Translations under genes and position numbers: made by a program
Notes under the pieces: model-generated
Database searches by the model: none
Seen by the model: only the letters and a program-made list of their open reading frames with translations
Told to the model about the DNA's origin: nothing
From: Drosophila persimilis
Taxonomy: Eukaryota; Arthropoda; Insecta; Diptera; Drosophilidae
Length of the DNA: 64,000 bases
Reading direction: 5' to 3'
Assembly: GCF_003286085.1 (NCBI RefSeq)
Contig: NW_020825288.1
Span: forward strand, 1,054,001 to 1,118,000
Shown here: piece after piece, positions 23,838-37,757 of the stretch
How positions within the stretch are numbered: the first letter of the stretch is position 1
Layout: each line of letters starts with the position of its first letter

Positions 23838-25272
23838 ACTCTCTCTCATTCTCACGGGACTTGATGGTCCGAGTGCGCATGCCTCTTTCTTTCACTCACA
23901 CACCTCTGCGGTGGGGTCTCGACACGTGCTTTCTTCGTCTTCCGTCGTATATATAATGTACTGTACCTTACGCATCCACCAATCTACCTGCGTCAGTCCC
24001 CCATTCCTTTGATATCCGCCCCCCCTTCTATTACCGTATGTACTACTCTCTCTCTCTCACACACTCGTCCTGTACCTGCTTTAGGTGTTTGTGGGTGAGG
24101 GGGGTCTGGTCTTCGTCTTCGTTTGGCAGCGACGTCGTCGCCGTCGTCGTTTCTCTCTGTTGGAAGAGTGCAGCATGCGCTGAGTGGTAGGTGCCAGCGA
24201 CACTACCTCTCTCACTTGTACCTGCCGTGGGTAGCCCCCCCACACTCCTTTAACCATTTCCCCCTTCCACTCACCCCCAATGACAACCGCAAGTAACAGT
24301 TGTTTTGCGTTCATTTCTCACCTCTCTCTCATTCGTCGTGCGTTTTTCGTTCGTATTTCGCTCTCACCTACACTCATACACACAGGTTGCTGCTTTCTCG
24401 CTTGCTCTCTCTCTCTCTCTTTCGCCCACCTATAGGTGTATATGTAGGTATTTTAAGGTAAACGAAAATGTTGGCAGCCAACCAAAGCAGAGCAGCACCT
24501 TGACGGTGGTAGGGGTAGGGGTGCAATCTAAGAGTGGGAGGGAGAGAAGAACCTCTTGCCGTAGCCGTTACTGTATCCCTTTTTATGGCTTGAGGTTTTG
24601 GGGGTTTTGTGTATGATTTATGGCTCCATAAAACAATTACGCCTCAGAAAATGATTAGAAAACCTCATTTGACTGCTGCCACCTCCCCACCGCCCCTTTT
24701 CTTTCACCGTTGCGCTGCCTTTTACCGTTTCTGCTGCGCATCTGCTCTCTTTTACCATTTGTTTCCTTCCTCTATCCTCTTTCCACCTTCCACCTCCTCT
24801 TATCAAACGTCAGTAGTCGTCGGGTGCGCGCCGTCAACGTCGTCGTACTCTCGTCTCGTCTCGTCTCATCTCATCTCCGTCCTTCCTTCGTTCGGCTTAC
24901 ACCTTGCTGCTGACGCTGTCGCTGCTGCCTGATGCTGCTGCCTGCTGCCTGCTGCTTGATGCTTCTGTCTCAGCTGCTGCCTGCTGCTTCTGCTGCTTCT
25001 CTGTCTCCGTCTCTGTCTCTGCGTGTGGGGTACTCTCGCTTCGGCTGGAGGTGGCTTTTTGCTGTGTGTAGCGCAGGTCTAGAGGTGCGCGCAGCCAGCC
25101 CCTCGCTCGTTAGGTACTCGTTTCGTGCTTTTTCCTTTCCTTCTTTTTACCGTGCTGTGCTTCCTCCTCCTGTCTTAGGTAACTCACACACACACATACA
25201 CACACACAAATGAGACCCGAGCAGTAGCGGCTCCTCCACCTTGCAGCACATCTCTGCTGAGAGGCACGAATA

Positions 25273-25292
25273 AGAGAGAGAGAGAGAGAGAG
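25273..25292. repeat. AG dinucleotide microsatellite
   Basis: About ten AG units; GAGA-factor-type sequence. Confidence 0.85.
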
Positions 25293-28200
25293 CCAGCAGG
25301 TGCGCCCCCCCCCCTCACCATCACCACCCGTTCGGTCGTTCTCTTTGGGTTTTTTGAAGGTGTGTCGTCTCTCCGAGTGCGTTAGGTGCGCATCAGCATC
25401 ATCATCGGTGGGTGCAGGGGAGTGGGAAGTAAGACTGGGGGGAGGGGAGCGTGATTTATGCCAGCCAATGGTTGCGTCTCTCTGGATACGTGTGGTAGGT
25501 GTGCCACAAGACCGTTAGTTGGCTCTCTCTGTCTGTCTCTGTCTCTTTCTGTGACTGGAGCACGCTCCACCTTCTCGGTGGAGAAGCCCACGTGCGCTAA
25601 AAAATGGCGACGGACGGGCAGCGACAACTCTCGGCTCTTGCACCTATGAGCGTTCAGCTCTGCCTCCTGCCTCGCCGCACCCGCGCCTTCTGCCACGGGA
25701 AACGGGGGAAAACTTTTCTAATTAGCCAACAGTGCAACAGGGTGGGTGGGGCACGGTAGGAGCAGACACAGGATAGGAGCATGCGGAGAACAAAACTTGC
25801 TCTTTAAGGCCCTCTTCCATGGCCGCCTCTTTATGGATTTTTCCGACTGCCCGTTGCTTTTTCTTTTATTTTTCTTTCGCTCATTCCCATTCTTTTCTTT
25901 CCTGCCATTTCCCCCTCTGCTCACTCTCTTTCTCCTTCCCAGACGGTCCTGGCGGTGTCAGTGTCCTCGTTAGAGGATGCTGAAACATTTTCCCGCTGGC
26001 TTGTGCGCAGCGATTTTCCCATATTTTCCATCCCTCCCTCTCTCCCTCCGTTCCGGAGCTTCGTCTCCGTCTCGCATCTTTTGTTGCAGATAAAATCGAT
26101 GGCATTTTATAGCAATTTAATATGACCTTCGGTTCGCTTTGGCATACAAATACTTGTACACATATTTTTCTGTACTTTCGCTGTGTTTCTGTACTTTGGT
26201 TTTTCTAGGCTCTCCCAGTCCCACTCGGCCTCGTCTCTGCCTTCCCCCTCTTTTTTGTAGGCGGTTTTTGTTTATAAGGCTGCTGCGTTTTTCCTTCGAG
26301 TTTTCTGCTTTCTGCGATGTTTTTGGGCTCCTCCGTCAACAGGTCGTATGCGCAATCTGTTGCCCTTTGCCAGAGGTCAGTCGATTCGACATTGAACTCG
26401 ACTCTTTCCAATACCCCATCGTCGGTCTGCGATTGAACTGCTTATTTTTTTGGGTGGAAATGGTATCCCATCGATGGGGTCATCATAATCAGATATCGTG
26501 GTATCTATAGGATTGAATAGATTCAGATCAAGGATTAGTCTGGCTTTTGTTTACTGATTGTTTTGCTGAGAAGTTTATTCGTTTCTCTGAAGGATTTTAG
26601 GGTACTTTGTTTGGTGTGGTTAGCATATTCTTTAGTGGGTTTCCCGGATCCATGTACAGCCCATAAAGAAGTCGAGATTTTGGGATAAGTTTTCTACTAG
26701 TAATTTATTATTTGAAAATTATTAGTTTAAAAATTAAAACCACAAAATGAACAGATCTCTGGCTAATCTATTAGTGGGATTTATCTACAAAATATGTAGA
26801 TACACATAGCGAAGAATGGCAGCAGTATTTAGTACGTTTTCCGCCTCTTATGTACCCATATTTATATTAAATATTAAGTGTTTAGGTACAAGTATAGAGA
26901 AATTAATTTTAGTCCAGCTTTGGTTTAAACATAAACTACTACAAAAAATTTAAACTAAATACTTCCATACTAAAAAGACATAAAACAGTGTGAAATTTAT
27001 AAATCACTTTCTGTGCTACAATTTACATTCTCAGCTCAAATCAATTGGTATAAATCTATTAAATTTAAGTGTGAATATATGCTATATAAAAATATTTAAT
27101 TCATAGTAACAATTATTCTTTAGTAATACTTTAGTGAGTGTGAATCGGATGAAATTACAGTATTTCGATATATTTCTACATACAACTCTATCAAAGTGAA
27201 TAGCAGTCGAGAACAATATCATATCATTCTTTCGCTTTTGTAATTATGTTTCTATTTAGTCTCTGATTTATTCCTGCAATCAAAGCTTACTTTTCGCATC
27301 CTCAAAATCCTCAAAAATGTTTTGACCCCGTGTTCATTGGGAGTCAAGTACACACATACCCCGCTCCCATTCCCATTCTCGAAGATACTCGTACTTTGAG
27401 GTTTGTCTGTTGGCACAAGCAACATGCCTCACACACACACAACCACACACACATACCAACACAAACTGACTGCATCCCTTCCTCCACCCTTTCTGCCACT
27501 TGAGGCACGCAGTGGTTGGGTTCCGTTCAACAATAAGTCAGGGCATTAGTCGCTTGAGAAATTGTCTGTTTACCTTGTTGGCCAACAGTCGCCGCTCCAC
27601 CGCTTCCATTCCCCCGGTTCCTCGCCCCGCTTGCAGCTTGCCAAATGGAGAGCCAAATGGCACTCAAAGCAGCGCTAAAATATGAAAAATGAGACGCAGG
27701 AAACGAAATTACAAACTCGTTGGCCCCAGCACCAAATCCAAGACGGAGGCGGATGCGGATGCGGAGGCTGAGTATCCTGCAATCCTGCTGCACCTCCAGA
27801 CGCGACTCAACGACAAAGAGAGAGAGAGAAGAGAGTGCGGGAGAGCGAGAGAGAACCACCTAGAGAGAACCCAAATGAAAAGTTGAAGTAATAATTGTGC
27901 GGACCACGAGACGACGCTGCGGGGCAGCCTCCTTTTTACACATTTTCATTTGGTCATGTCCGGTTGCCGTAGCCTTCGTCTCGGTCGCCATCCTTCTACA
28001 TCCTTGGCGATGGGTAATGTTTGTCCAGACGACCCCAAGTAGCAGCCACACAACACATCTCCTCCTCATCCTCCTCCGCCTCTCCAGCAGCTCTTTTTTC
28101 TCTGTCAACGGCAAATGTTGCCAGCGCCAAAGGCTGACCACTGCACTGTCGCAGGATACTGGCCAGGATAGTGCCCAGGAACGGGGAGGCCTGAACCAGG

Positions 28201-29163
28201 GACACCTCGTCGCCTAAGTGGCGTTCATCAGTGGCGCTTCGCTGGGCCTCTGTCCTGCTCATCATCCTTTCCTCTTCTCTTTATTCTTCGTTCACTTCTC
28301 TTTGTATCTCTGCCTTCGTGCCTGTGTGTGTTTTCTGCCTTTAGCGGTTGCCGTTTTGGGGTCAAAGTTCAGACGCCCGCCCTATCCCTTCCCTTACGGA
28401 GCTCTCTCGAGTCTTTATTTATCTTTAAGATTTTCAAGTCAGTGCACAGGTTCCTTTTTTGTGTTCGAGTGAGAGAGAGAGAGAAGAGATCTCCTCCTCA
28501 CTCCTGACTTATAGCCACAAGAATGCGTCAGGGTATGGCTGCTGGACACTCGCTAGCTTACACTGAGAGGAAATATGAATGAGGAAAGGGAAGTAGAACT
28601 TGGACTCCCTTGGACGATCTGTCTCAGATTGCTGAGGAGCTCAGGATATGCCGGGAGAGGCCTGTGCTTCTTTCTGTTGCTTAAGATGCTCTCTAAAAGA
28701 GATCTTTCTCTCTGTGAAAAGTAGTAGTAGCTTACTCCTTTCATTTCTCTCAGTGTATGTCTTGCTGGGGGTTTTTTGTCACTGTCCACGTCCACTCACT
28801 GGCCACAGCAGCAGCTGCCATTTGCAGCGTGTCCTTTCGCGTGTGTCCTCTCGCGTGTGTGGCTAAGTGGAAACTGTAGTTTTTCTTACTTATGTCCTGG
28901 CAGGAGAGCCAGGAGCCGCCAGGAGGCGAGCGACTCATAAAGATTTGTGTCTGCGTTTGTGTCTAATGTCTAAGATGTCATAAGTCAAGTGCTGGTCGCC
29001 GCAGTTCGAGAACTCGACTCCTCACGTGTGCCACGGAGGAAGGAAAGGGGATAAAGCACTTTACTACCATTCTACATACTCCTGTTTCTACTACTCTTTA
29101 TACTGCCTTTCGAAACACTCTTTAACTCCTTATCTTTGCGCTCCTTCAGCTCTCTGTTCTCTG

Positions 29164-29173
<10 letters not shown>

Positions 29174-29200
<27 letters not shown>
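29174..29200. repeat. GA dinucleotide microsatellite
   Basis: About 13 GA units without interruption. Confidence 0.9.
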
Positions 29201-29204
<4 letters not shown>

Positions 29205-31849
29205 GAATCGAGAAGAGCATTAAGCAATTACTGAAGGAGCGAACGGAGTCGGAGTTGGAGTCGGACTTTGGCCTTTAATTTAATTTGTCACACTTTGCAG
29301 GACACCCATCGACAACGAGGACTTTACACTCTGGCCACAGGAAAGTGGAGCAGCAGCTGCGGTGTCCTTTGGGGGTTCTGCTGTCCTGCCATTTTCAATT
29401 TGACTACAACGGAAGTTACCTGCTGGCGCCAACATCTTACACGACCACTCAAAAGGACACCCCTACACACACACACCCTACTCTCAGGAGTGGAGAGGGG
29501 GATGGGGACTCCGGTGGAGTGGACCGGCACTGAAGTCATTTCCTGTGTGTGTGCCACAGGGGGAACAGGGGGCACAGAGGCACAGCAGCCTGCTCTCCGG
29601 TGGTCCAGTGGTTTTACGAGTAAGTGTCCCATGTGGCATGTGGCAAGGGCAGGAACTGCGGGACTACAGGACTACGGGACTGCGGGACTGCGACGGCGAG
29701 TAGATTAAATTGGCATCTTTTGTTGTGCCGCCACCGAAGTGACTTTGTTCTCGCAAATGAGAATGAGAGCAAATGAGAATGTGAGCAAATTAAAAGTTGG
29801 CCAAATGTAGGAGGGTGTGCGGGCGGGTTAAGGGGAAGGGTCCTCGGGGGAACCCTGGAGTAAGGAGTGCCCTTAGCTTAGGCGAGTTTTTTTCGAGTTC
29901 TCTGTTTGGAGATTCCTATTCGAACGGGGAGCCTGTTTAGCAGTTTTGTTTTCTCTCAAGTTACCTTTAAGGATTCCTGCCAGGATATTTCCCCCTGGTT
30001 CTCAATCACACACGAAGTTCGCCCGTTTAAACTTCAACGTTAAGATGAGCCTCACTCTGCGGTTCCTCATCCGTCAAGGATTCTGTGATTGTGACCCATC
30101 CATCCATCAAGTGAAACCTTATTGATGTCCTGCATTTGGTGCTGTCGGAGAGACATTTCCGCGAGGATTCCCAGACGATTAATCGCCGATTAATGAAATA
30201 TTTACAAAACTCAATTGAGCAGACGATGATACGATGCTAATTAATTTCGCTCTTGCTTTTGCTTTTCATTTCAGACGAGGCTTTTGCTTTTCTTATCTTC
30301 ACGCTTCACGACATTTCACGCTCAAAATTGATGTCTGCCACTGCTTTCTGTCGCTCTCTAGCTCTCTCGCTCCCCGGCTCTAGCCCGCTAACCCTTTTCT
30401 TTGGGCAATTTCCTAATTGAAAAACTTGCCAAATTCCCAAAATACAAGTGTATGAGTGGCACACACAGGGAAATAGTTGGCCAAAGGCACATGAAACAAG
30501 GCAACAATGCTGTAAAATGCTGTAAATGCCATCAGATAGAGATAGATACATACTTGCGTCTTGCGATACTCGGTTGCATTCAACGACTCTTTGAGATGCG
30601 GTTGATTTTTTGGCATGGAAGAAGAAGTTTCTGCCCCTCGCCCCCACTCCCCATTGAAGACGCTGCAGAAGTTTCCTGTGGCTTTGGGTGGGCCAGAAAT
30701 GAGTGGGTCGGCCTGGGGTTAATGCAATTTGCGGCCATTCGAAGTCCAAGTACGAGCCATATCTGATTCGGATTGTGGGGTTAGCCACACAATTTATGAT
30801 CCGCACACTTTCGATTTCTTCTGCGTGTCCTTCCTGGTAATTGGAAGGACTCTGCTTCGCATATGAATCGAATGGTCGAATGGCAGAGCGGTCGAGTGCT
30901 TCAGACGGGGAACAAAACAAGTTAATTAAACGCTTTTGCCGCCGCAAAAGAAGGAAAGTTTTCGCTTTCTCTTTTGCATGTGCTATCGCAGTCCTGGCAT
31001 CGGGCATTGCCTCTTTCTCCGAGGGAGGCCTTTAATTATGGAGATTTGTATGCCGCTGCGGCATCCGCTCTCTGCCTGGAATCTCGGATTACGTCTCACA
31101 TGTTTTTCTGTTTGGGCCGGTTGGGGGTAGCGCTTTTCTATGTAAATTTATTATTTATTAACATTAATTATGGTGTGCTCTTGTGGTCACTCGTCGTGTC
31201 GCGTCGCGTAATTGAAGAAGCGTCCGTCTCTGATTTTTGGGGTTGTGCTGATGTCAGCGATGCCCCTAATTAACTGGTAATTTGTTTGCCAGAAGAGTCA
31301 TCCCACATGCCACATGCCACACGTTCGTTGGTCATCCAGGGGTGCGGTGGGAAAGGAATGGGTGCAAGTTTCTGCTTCTTCTGAATATTAACTTGGTATA
31401 TAAGACTTATATAAGTCCCTTGCCTCCACTAGCTGAAATCGGCTACTCAAATTCTCTATAGATATTAACCCACCAAACATTTACATGAACATATGTACAT
31501 CCGGTACATATTCGGTGACTCATTCTATGAATACCCCCCAAGAATGTTGGAAAGGGTGAAATAATTCTCCAGAAAAGCGTGAATAATACTCGATAACTCC
31601 AATTTCAATCTTCGAAAGCTCAATCCGTACATGAAAACACTTCAAAGACACACTTTCTCCTACCCTTAATATCCTTTCGAAATGCCCTGAAATGTAGGCA
31701 ACAGTTTTTAGTGACGTCGCGACGCGTCGTCTCCCCATCTGCTCAGGCCTCTAACAGTTACAATTTAACATCCAATTAACACGTAAAGCACTCACCCATA
31801 TGCCCACATGTTTACGTCCATATATGTATCTGTGTGTTTACTCCAGTAC

Positions 31850-31876
31850 TTGTTGTTGTTGTTGTTGTTGTTGTTG
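31850..31876. repeat. TTG trinucleotide microsatellite
   Basis: About nine TTG units without interruption. Confidence 0.9.
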
Positions 31877-34800
31877 TGTGGTACGTGTTAATAAAACTAA
31901 TTTGATTAGCTAACTAGTAAGTAGTGTAAGTAGCGGTTTCCACACACACATGTCTATCTGTTTGCGTATGCCCAAGCCAACAGACCCTGCCACACTGCCA
32001 CTGCCACACTCTCTTTGTGCCACCTAAAACAACAACCACACTGTGCTTTAGCCTGAGACTGAGAGGGGTGTTTACAGGAGGTGGGGAGCGAGTGGTGTAT
32101 CGCACACGTTTGGCATTAATTTAATCCTTCCGCAGAATAAAGTGATAGCGCGCGGGGCTCTCCCTCCTCCTCCGCCACCGACGCAGGGAGCCAGGCCACT
32201 AACAAGGCAAACACATTAAATATTTATGCACATACATCCAAGCCAGAGACCTTTAAAGGATATGTATGTGTGTGTGTGTGTCCTTTTAATTGCTGTCGTC
32301 AAAGGCTGAGGTAAGAATAATTGCAAGATTGGGAATAATGTGTCAAGTTAGACGATGATTGAGGCGGAGAAACAGAGAGGCAAAGTCAGATTACATCAAA
32401 GAGCACACACAGATACTCATACACACGCAGATACATTCACACTTTTGAAGTGTCAACAGGCAAAGGCAGCGACAGCAGCAAAGCAAAGAGAGAGAGAGAG
32501 CAGAGACAGCGGAGACAGGCAACGTGGGTTATCCATCAGGCGGCATCTTTCACTTTTGTCAGCGAAATAACAATGGCCTCTTAATTACGCCTGTATCTGT
32601 GCTTGCATTTGTGTGGTATGTGTGTATCTGTGTGGCAGGCAGTATGTGTTTGTTCAGTCAGATGTTTGCCTGACACTTTCCTTTGGCTGCCTGCTGTCCT
32701 GCCGCCCTGCCGCTTGCTCTTGTGGCCAACACTTGTTGGGCAGAACTTTTCTTCTTGTTGGCTTCTTCTTATTTTTTTTCGTACGTCTTCCGTCTTTGAC
32801 TTTGACTTTCGACTGGTTCTGGGTTCTGGCCACAATAATGAGCATACAGGGCACCTCCTGCTACTCTGCTACCCTGCTACCCTGGCATATGTGGAGGAGC
32901 AGCCAGTACCCAACAGCCAACAGGATGTTAATTTCAATTTAAATGCTCGACAGCCTGGACTTCTCCTTAGCTACAGCCCCAGGGCATATGGCTCCCTTTT
33001 AGCATGTGTCCGTGTCCGTGTGTGTGCCTGGGAATGGAATGTCTCAAGCTCAAGCTCAAGCTCAAGTTTTGTCCACTTTTGGCCACTTCCTTGACTGGCC
33101 AACACTCTTTGACCTCTTCTGCAATTGCATTTGGGAGCCTGCGGCAGAGCCTTGACTCTGGGAGTCTATTTCTGACTTTAATTGGATTCTTTGTGCCACT
33201 GAAACTCGAGCTCAAAGATTGAAATGAATTCATTTGTGGCACACACACTCTGCTCAGCCTCTGCTCCTGCCCCTCTTTAGCTCTATCTTTTGGTTGCTCT
33301 CTTGACTGCTTCCTGTTCCTGTTCTTCCTGCTGTTCTCTTCCTGCATGATTCTTCGTTCACGAAATGAGTCCCTTTTTCCCAGAGATCTTTGGCCACTCA
33401 TTTTCGCTAATTAAAATGGCATAAGCAAACAGCCAGAACCCCCACCCCCCCGCAAATGAAAGGAAATCCATTTACATTTATGAATTATCGGTTTGGTTCG
33501 GTTCGGTTGTGGCATATAGCACACCGTCATGCCCCCCTCGATGGTTGCCTCATAATTCACATATCGAAAGTCGGGGCTAAATCTTGGCAGAAGCGCGAAA
33601 ATCACGTTCCGACGGAGAGAAAGTTTCGCTGGGGCATGGATTTTACTGGCATTATTGTCTTTTCAGCTAACCCAAAGAGGCATGCCACACCCCCTCCTGC
33701 CGCTGCTTGTGCTGCTGCTGCTGCCATCGACCACAACAGCTAATTAACGTTAATTTATTAAATCAGTGAGTAAGTAAAGGCATCCTGAAAGAAGTTTGTG
33801 TGTAGCAGGAGTGGCAGGAGCAGCGCCAGAAGATAAAAGTTGCACACGACTCTTGGAGCTTAAGCACTTTGCTTCAGCTGGGGGTTTTTCTTAGCTGGAA
33901 AAGCATGAAAACCACACGCAGCAATTATTAATTCAATTATTTTAGCGCAAACAGAGAGCCACGGCACCACCTCAGAGTCTCAGAGCCAGAGACTCCTCGA
34001 AGATGCGGGGATGGGAAGGATAGCTGCTGTGTGGCATAAATGAGTTCTCTTCGAGTCGCTTCGAGTGTGTCTGTGTGTCGCTGTGTATCTGTGTGACTGG
34101 ATGAAATAGAGTAGCACAAACACAATTAAGACAGCAGCAGGAAAAGAAAGAGCATGGGCACAGGGAATGAGAGATGGAAAAAGAAAAAAGAGCGAGTGGC
34201 ACAAAATAAAGTGCGGAAATTTAATTAGGAAATAAGAAACGAATGAAAGAAAGAAGTGGAAACCAAAAAGCAGGGATACCTGATGATGGGATAGACCCTG
34301 CTGGTGTCCACACACACACACACACACTTGCACCCGCAACACGGATATGTGAATTAATAACAGCATCCGTTTCCGGTGCAAAAATGGTGCATGCCCCAAA
34401 ATAAGGAGCATTATAATAATAATATTAATAATGAGGCGAGGCGAGGCGGCAGGCGAGTGGCCAAAAATCTGCATCCGCAGCGGACAAACGGCAGACCCGG
34501 AGAACGACGCCAAACGGCGGACAACGTGTCCGTAACAACTTCCGGAATGGAGTCGGACTCCGTCGGACATTTCATTGTCGCAGAAGCAGAAACAGCAGCG
34601 GACTCGGAGTTGGAGGCAGGAGCAGGGAAAAAGTTTCGATTCCCCAAAGCGAAATGTAGGTAAATTCTGTTGGCTGGAAAATGCAAAAGTTTTCCCCAAG
34701 TTAAAGTTAAAGTCACCTGCACGGGTTCCCAAACTATACCAAACCCACGGAAGGAGGGAAGTGGGAAGTCCCTTTGTTTCAATTCATGGCACAGGACAAT

Positions 34801-35736
34801 TGGCTGGGACCGGGACCTCATCAGGCATCAAGGTATAATTCCGAGACCGGGGGGACTATTTCATTTTACGGCCAAAGTGGCGGCATTTGCATAAAGTTTT
34901 ATTTTCTTTGACCCGCACTTTCTTTGGGGATTTCTTTGGTCCGAGCATCCTTGTTCCTTGCTGTCCTCCTGTCCCCCTCCTGGCTGCTGCTGATTTCCAT
35001 TTCCCGTCGTCTACTTTGTCGCCAGGAAGTGATTTCCTGCAGCTGCAGCGCAGCTACGATTGAAATTCAATATCTTCTGTCTTTCGTATGCCTTTGGCCC
35101 CTTCCAGGGAATGGGCGTCTTCCAGGGGGAAGGGAATGGGAATGAGGATAGATACCCAGGGGATAGGAGGGGGCATGAATGTACATATCTGTTAAAGCTA
35201 GAGATCCTATGGTTAAGCTTTAACAAATGCCCAAACCCTCAGCCGCACATCGCACATCACACATCGCACATCACACATCACTCCATTCGACATCATTCAC
35301 TCTCTAGGACCTTCCTCCAGAACCATGAAAAAGGTAATTTGAAAATCAAACAACGCCAGGACGATGATGATGCCGCCTTCGATGCGTCCTTCTTCGGTGT
35401 TCGAATGTTGGCTCTGTGCAAATCCTTTCAATTGCTGCAATTTACTGGATAAATAGGATCAAAATCGAATTTAAACGGTAAACAAATTTCTCGCTCGCTC
35501 GTGATTTCGATTTTTTATTGACAGAACTTTTCACTTACTCGCACGAATATGTTGCAGGAATAAGCTGATTATGCCACAGCCGCCCCGCGACGACTACAGA
35601 AATACGAGCGGGATACAAGGGTGGTACAAGGGGGTTGTCTACACACCTACAGCCCTATGTCTCGGAACCCACATAAGAGCAAACACCCTCTATCCCCTGT
35701 CTACTTTTAAAACCCCATTTACATATGCGTTTTCTT

Positions 35737-35922
35737 GGCGATTTTAAACGCCTACTACCATACAAAGGTGATTTTAGGGCGAACGGTTTTGAAGCGTTTT
35801 TAAACGCCTTAAATCTATACACACACGTTTTTTTTACCGTTTATAAATGCCTGATACTTACATATGTATGTACATATGTATGCCGCTTTCATGCGAGCGG
35901 TTTTCTGGCGTTTTTAAACGTC
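35737..35922. repeat. Three copies of a palindromic GGCGTTTTTAAACGCC motif
   Basis: Near-perfect palindromes at 35737-35752 (GGCGATTTTAAACGCC), 35794-35808 (GCGTTTTTAAACGCC) and 35907-35922 (GGCGTTTTTAAACGTC). Half-motifs lie in between (TTTTACCGTTTATAAATGCC), together with ACATATGT-type palindromes. Confidence 0.75.
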
Positions 35923-37757
35923 TTGCAAAAATATTTTAATTAAATTTTCGAATTTTCATCACTTGAATGGTTTTTTCTATCCAGTGGCAAGTGGCAAGTA
36001 GCAGAAACTATTTACGTGCCCCGAAACAAAAGTGAAATCATTCGATTTTATTTATTTTCACTCCAAAAAGTTCTTCTCACCCCCTCTCTACCCGTCCCCC
36101 TTTCCATCTCCTTTCGTTCGAGAGGAAAACTTGTGTGCAAAAAGGCAACGCAACCGAAGAAAACTTTCAAGAAAACTTTCTTGCTTTTCTCTGGCGTTCG
36201 CTTTTCCTTTTCCTCCCACAAACATAAACAAGATTAATTTCACATGTTTTCCGTGGAATGAAGGATGGGGTGGGAGGAGGAGGACGAGGTGGGGCAGGGG
36301 CAGGGGCAGGGGCAGTGGAGAGGGTTAGGAGTTATTACTTTGATTATGTTTATTCTAGTCATGGAAATCCGTTCGAATGCCCGTTTCATGTGCACTTCAT
36401 TTAATAAGACTCCCATCCCATGGCCCCACCCCGTGGGTATGGAGTGGAGCCGCGAATATTTATACTCGTAGACACATTCCATGGTGTTTTCGCCTACTCT
36501 GCTCTGCTGCTGTTCTTTTGTGTGATTAGCCAAGTGAAAAAACAAGAGATTAGGCCCGGCAACTATTTCCAAACTTCATTTGCGACACTCGAACGGAGGA
36601 GTCCCCATCTCTACCTCCACTCTGGAAAGTTCTTTAAAGACTGGAGGTGAGTTTTGGGGCAGACGCATCCCCACACAACTCTTATAATACTTGTCTGATC
36701 TATTCATTGCCATCTGCAATATAACTTATTGGAGTTACAAAAGACATTTGGGGAGTTATGCGTAGTTTAGCCCCGAGCATTCATTGGCCCTTCTTAGTAC
36801 CATCTGGAAGTCCTTAGTCATCGTATAAGTTCTTTCTATTGACTTTAATCCACTATGAGGCTATTTCTAACTTAATTTGCGACTTCCTCTCCCACATTTA
36901 ATCTTTCTTTAATGGAAAATGAGGTCACTTTATGCAGAAGGATCCCCCGTCGAACATTCCCTGATCGACAGAAGCATCGTCTGAGATCTTAGTCTCTCTC
37001 TCTGCCAATTGCTGGGAAACTTGGCCAACATCCAATGTGCACAGAATACATCCCACTGCAGAATCTGCACCTCGTCTGTCTGCCTCTATAACATATCTCA
37101 GTCTCGTACTACTCGTACTATATCTCTGCCGGCAGTGGGGCAACCTCCATCTCCGTCTCTGTGCGGAGTCGGCGACTCTTAAGTGCTTTTAATTACTCGT
37201 GTGTCCACTTAAGTCTCAATATCGCCCGCCGCCAGCAGCTTCCGAAGCGAGCAAATCACACGAGCCACGATCTGCCACACGCAGCGCTAGAGGAGGATCG
37301 GGGTATACGATCCGCTCCGCTCCGCACTCTAAATAAAGCATAACAATTTATGAAATTATAATTTCTTACACTTAATAACAGGCCGCCAAGTGATGGGCGT
37401 GAAACGAGTGAAACGATGGGGCAAGGCAAGCGAAAATTCAGGAGAGGAGACATCGCAACGTTCTATAGAGACATCAGCGAGTGAGACGTTAAGGCAGGTG
37501 GCGGCTGCTCCGCGATGTGTGGCAACTTGTGTGGCAAGAGCAGAGCAGAGCAGAGCGGAGCAGCAGCAGACGTTGGGCGCAATTAGAGATGCCCCACCGC
37601 TATATTTGGCGGAGTTCCCCCATGCCCCATCCGTTGGAGATTAGCAACGGATTAGATGAATTTATGACGCTGTCCGATGCTGTCTGATGGCTTTACTAGC
37701 GGCTTTTCGCACATGCACAGGTAGAAGAGACATTAGGAATAAGAATAGATTGTCGGA

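Larger units (their letters stand above)
22012..37757. other. Long noncoding stretch
   Basis: Apart from about 100 bp of gene H remnant at its left end, no coding exon is recognised. From about 23.8 to 26.1 kb the plus strand is strongly pyrimidine-rich with many CTCTCT (GAGA-type) tracts, a texture common around promoters of developmentally regulated fly genes. 26.6-27.3 kb is AT-rich. Microsatellites occur at 25273-25292, 29174-29200 and 31850-31876. A palindromic motif cluster is at 35737-35922. Open frames here are low-complexity shadows. Confidence 0.5.

Noticed and set aside
23945-24000. TATATATAA followed by a TCAGTC initiator-like site
   Set aside because: Spacing is about 45 bp, longer than a normal TATA-to-start distance, and no downstream gene was found.
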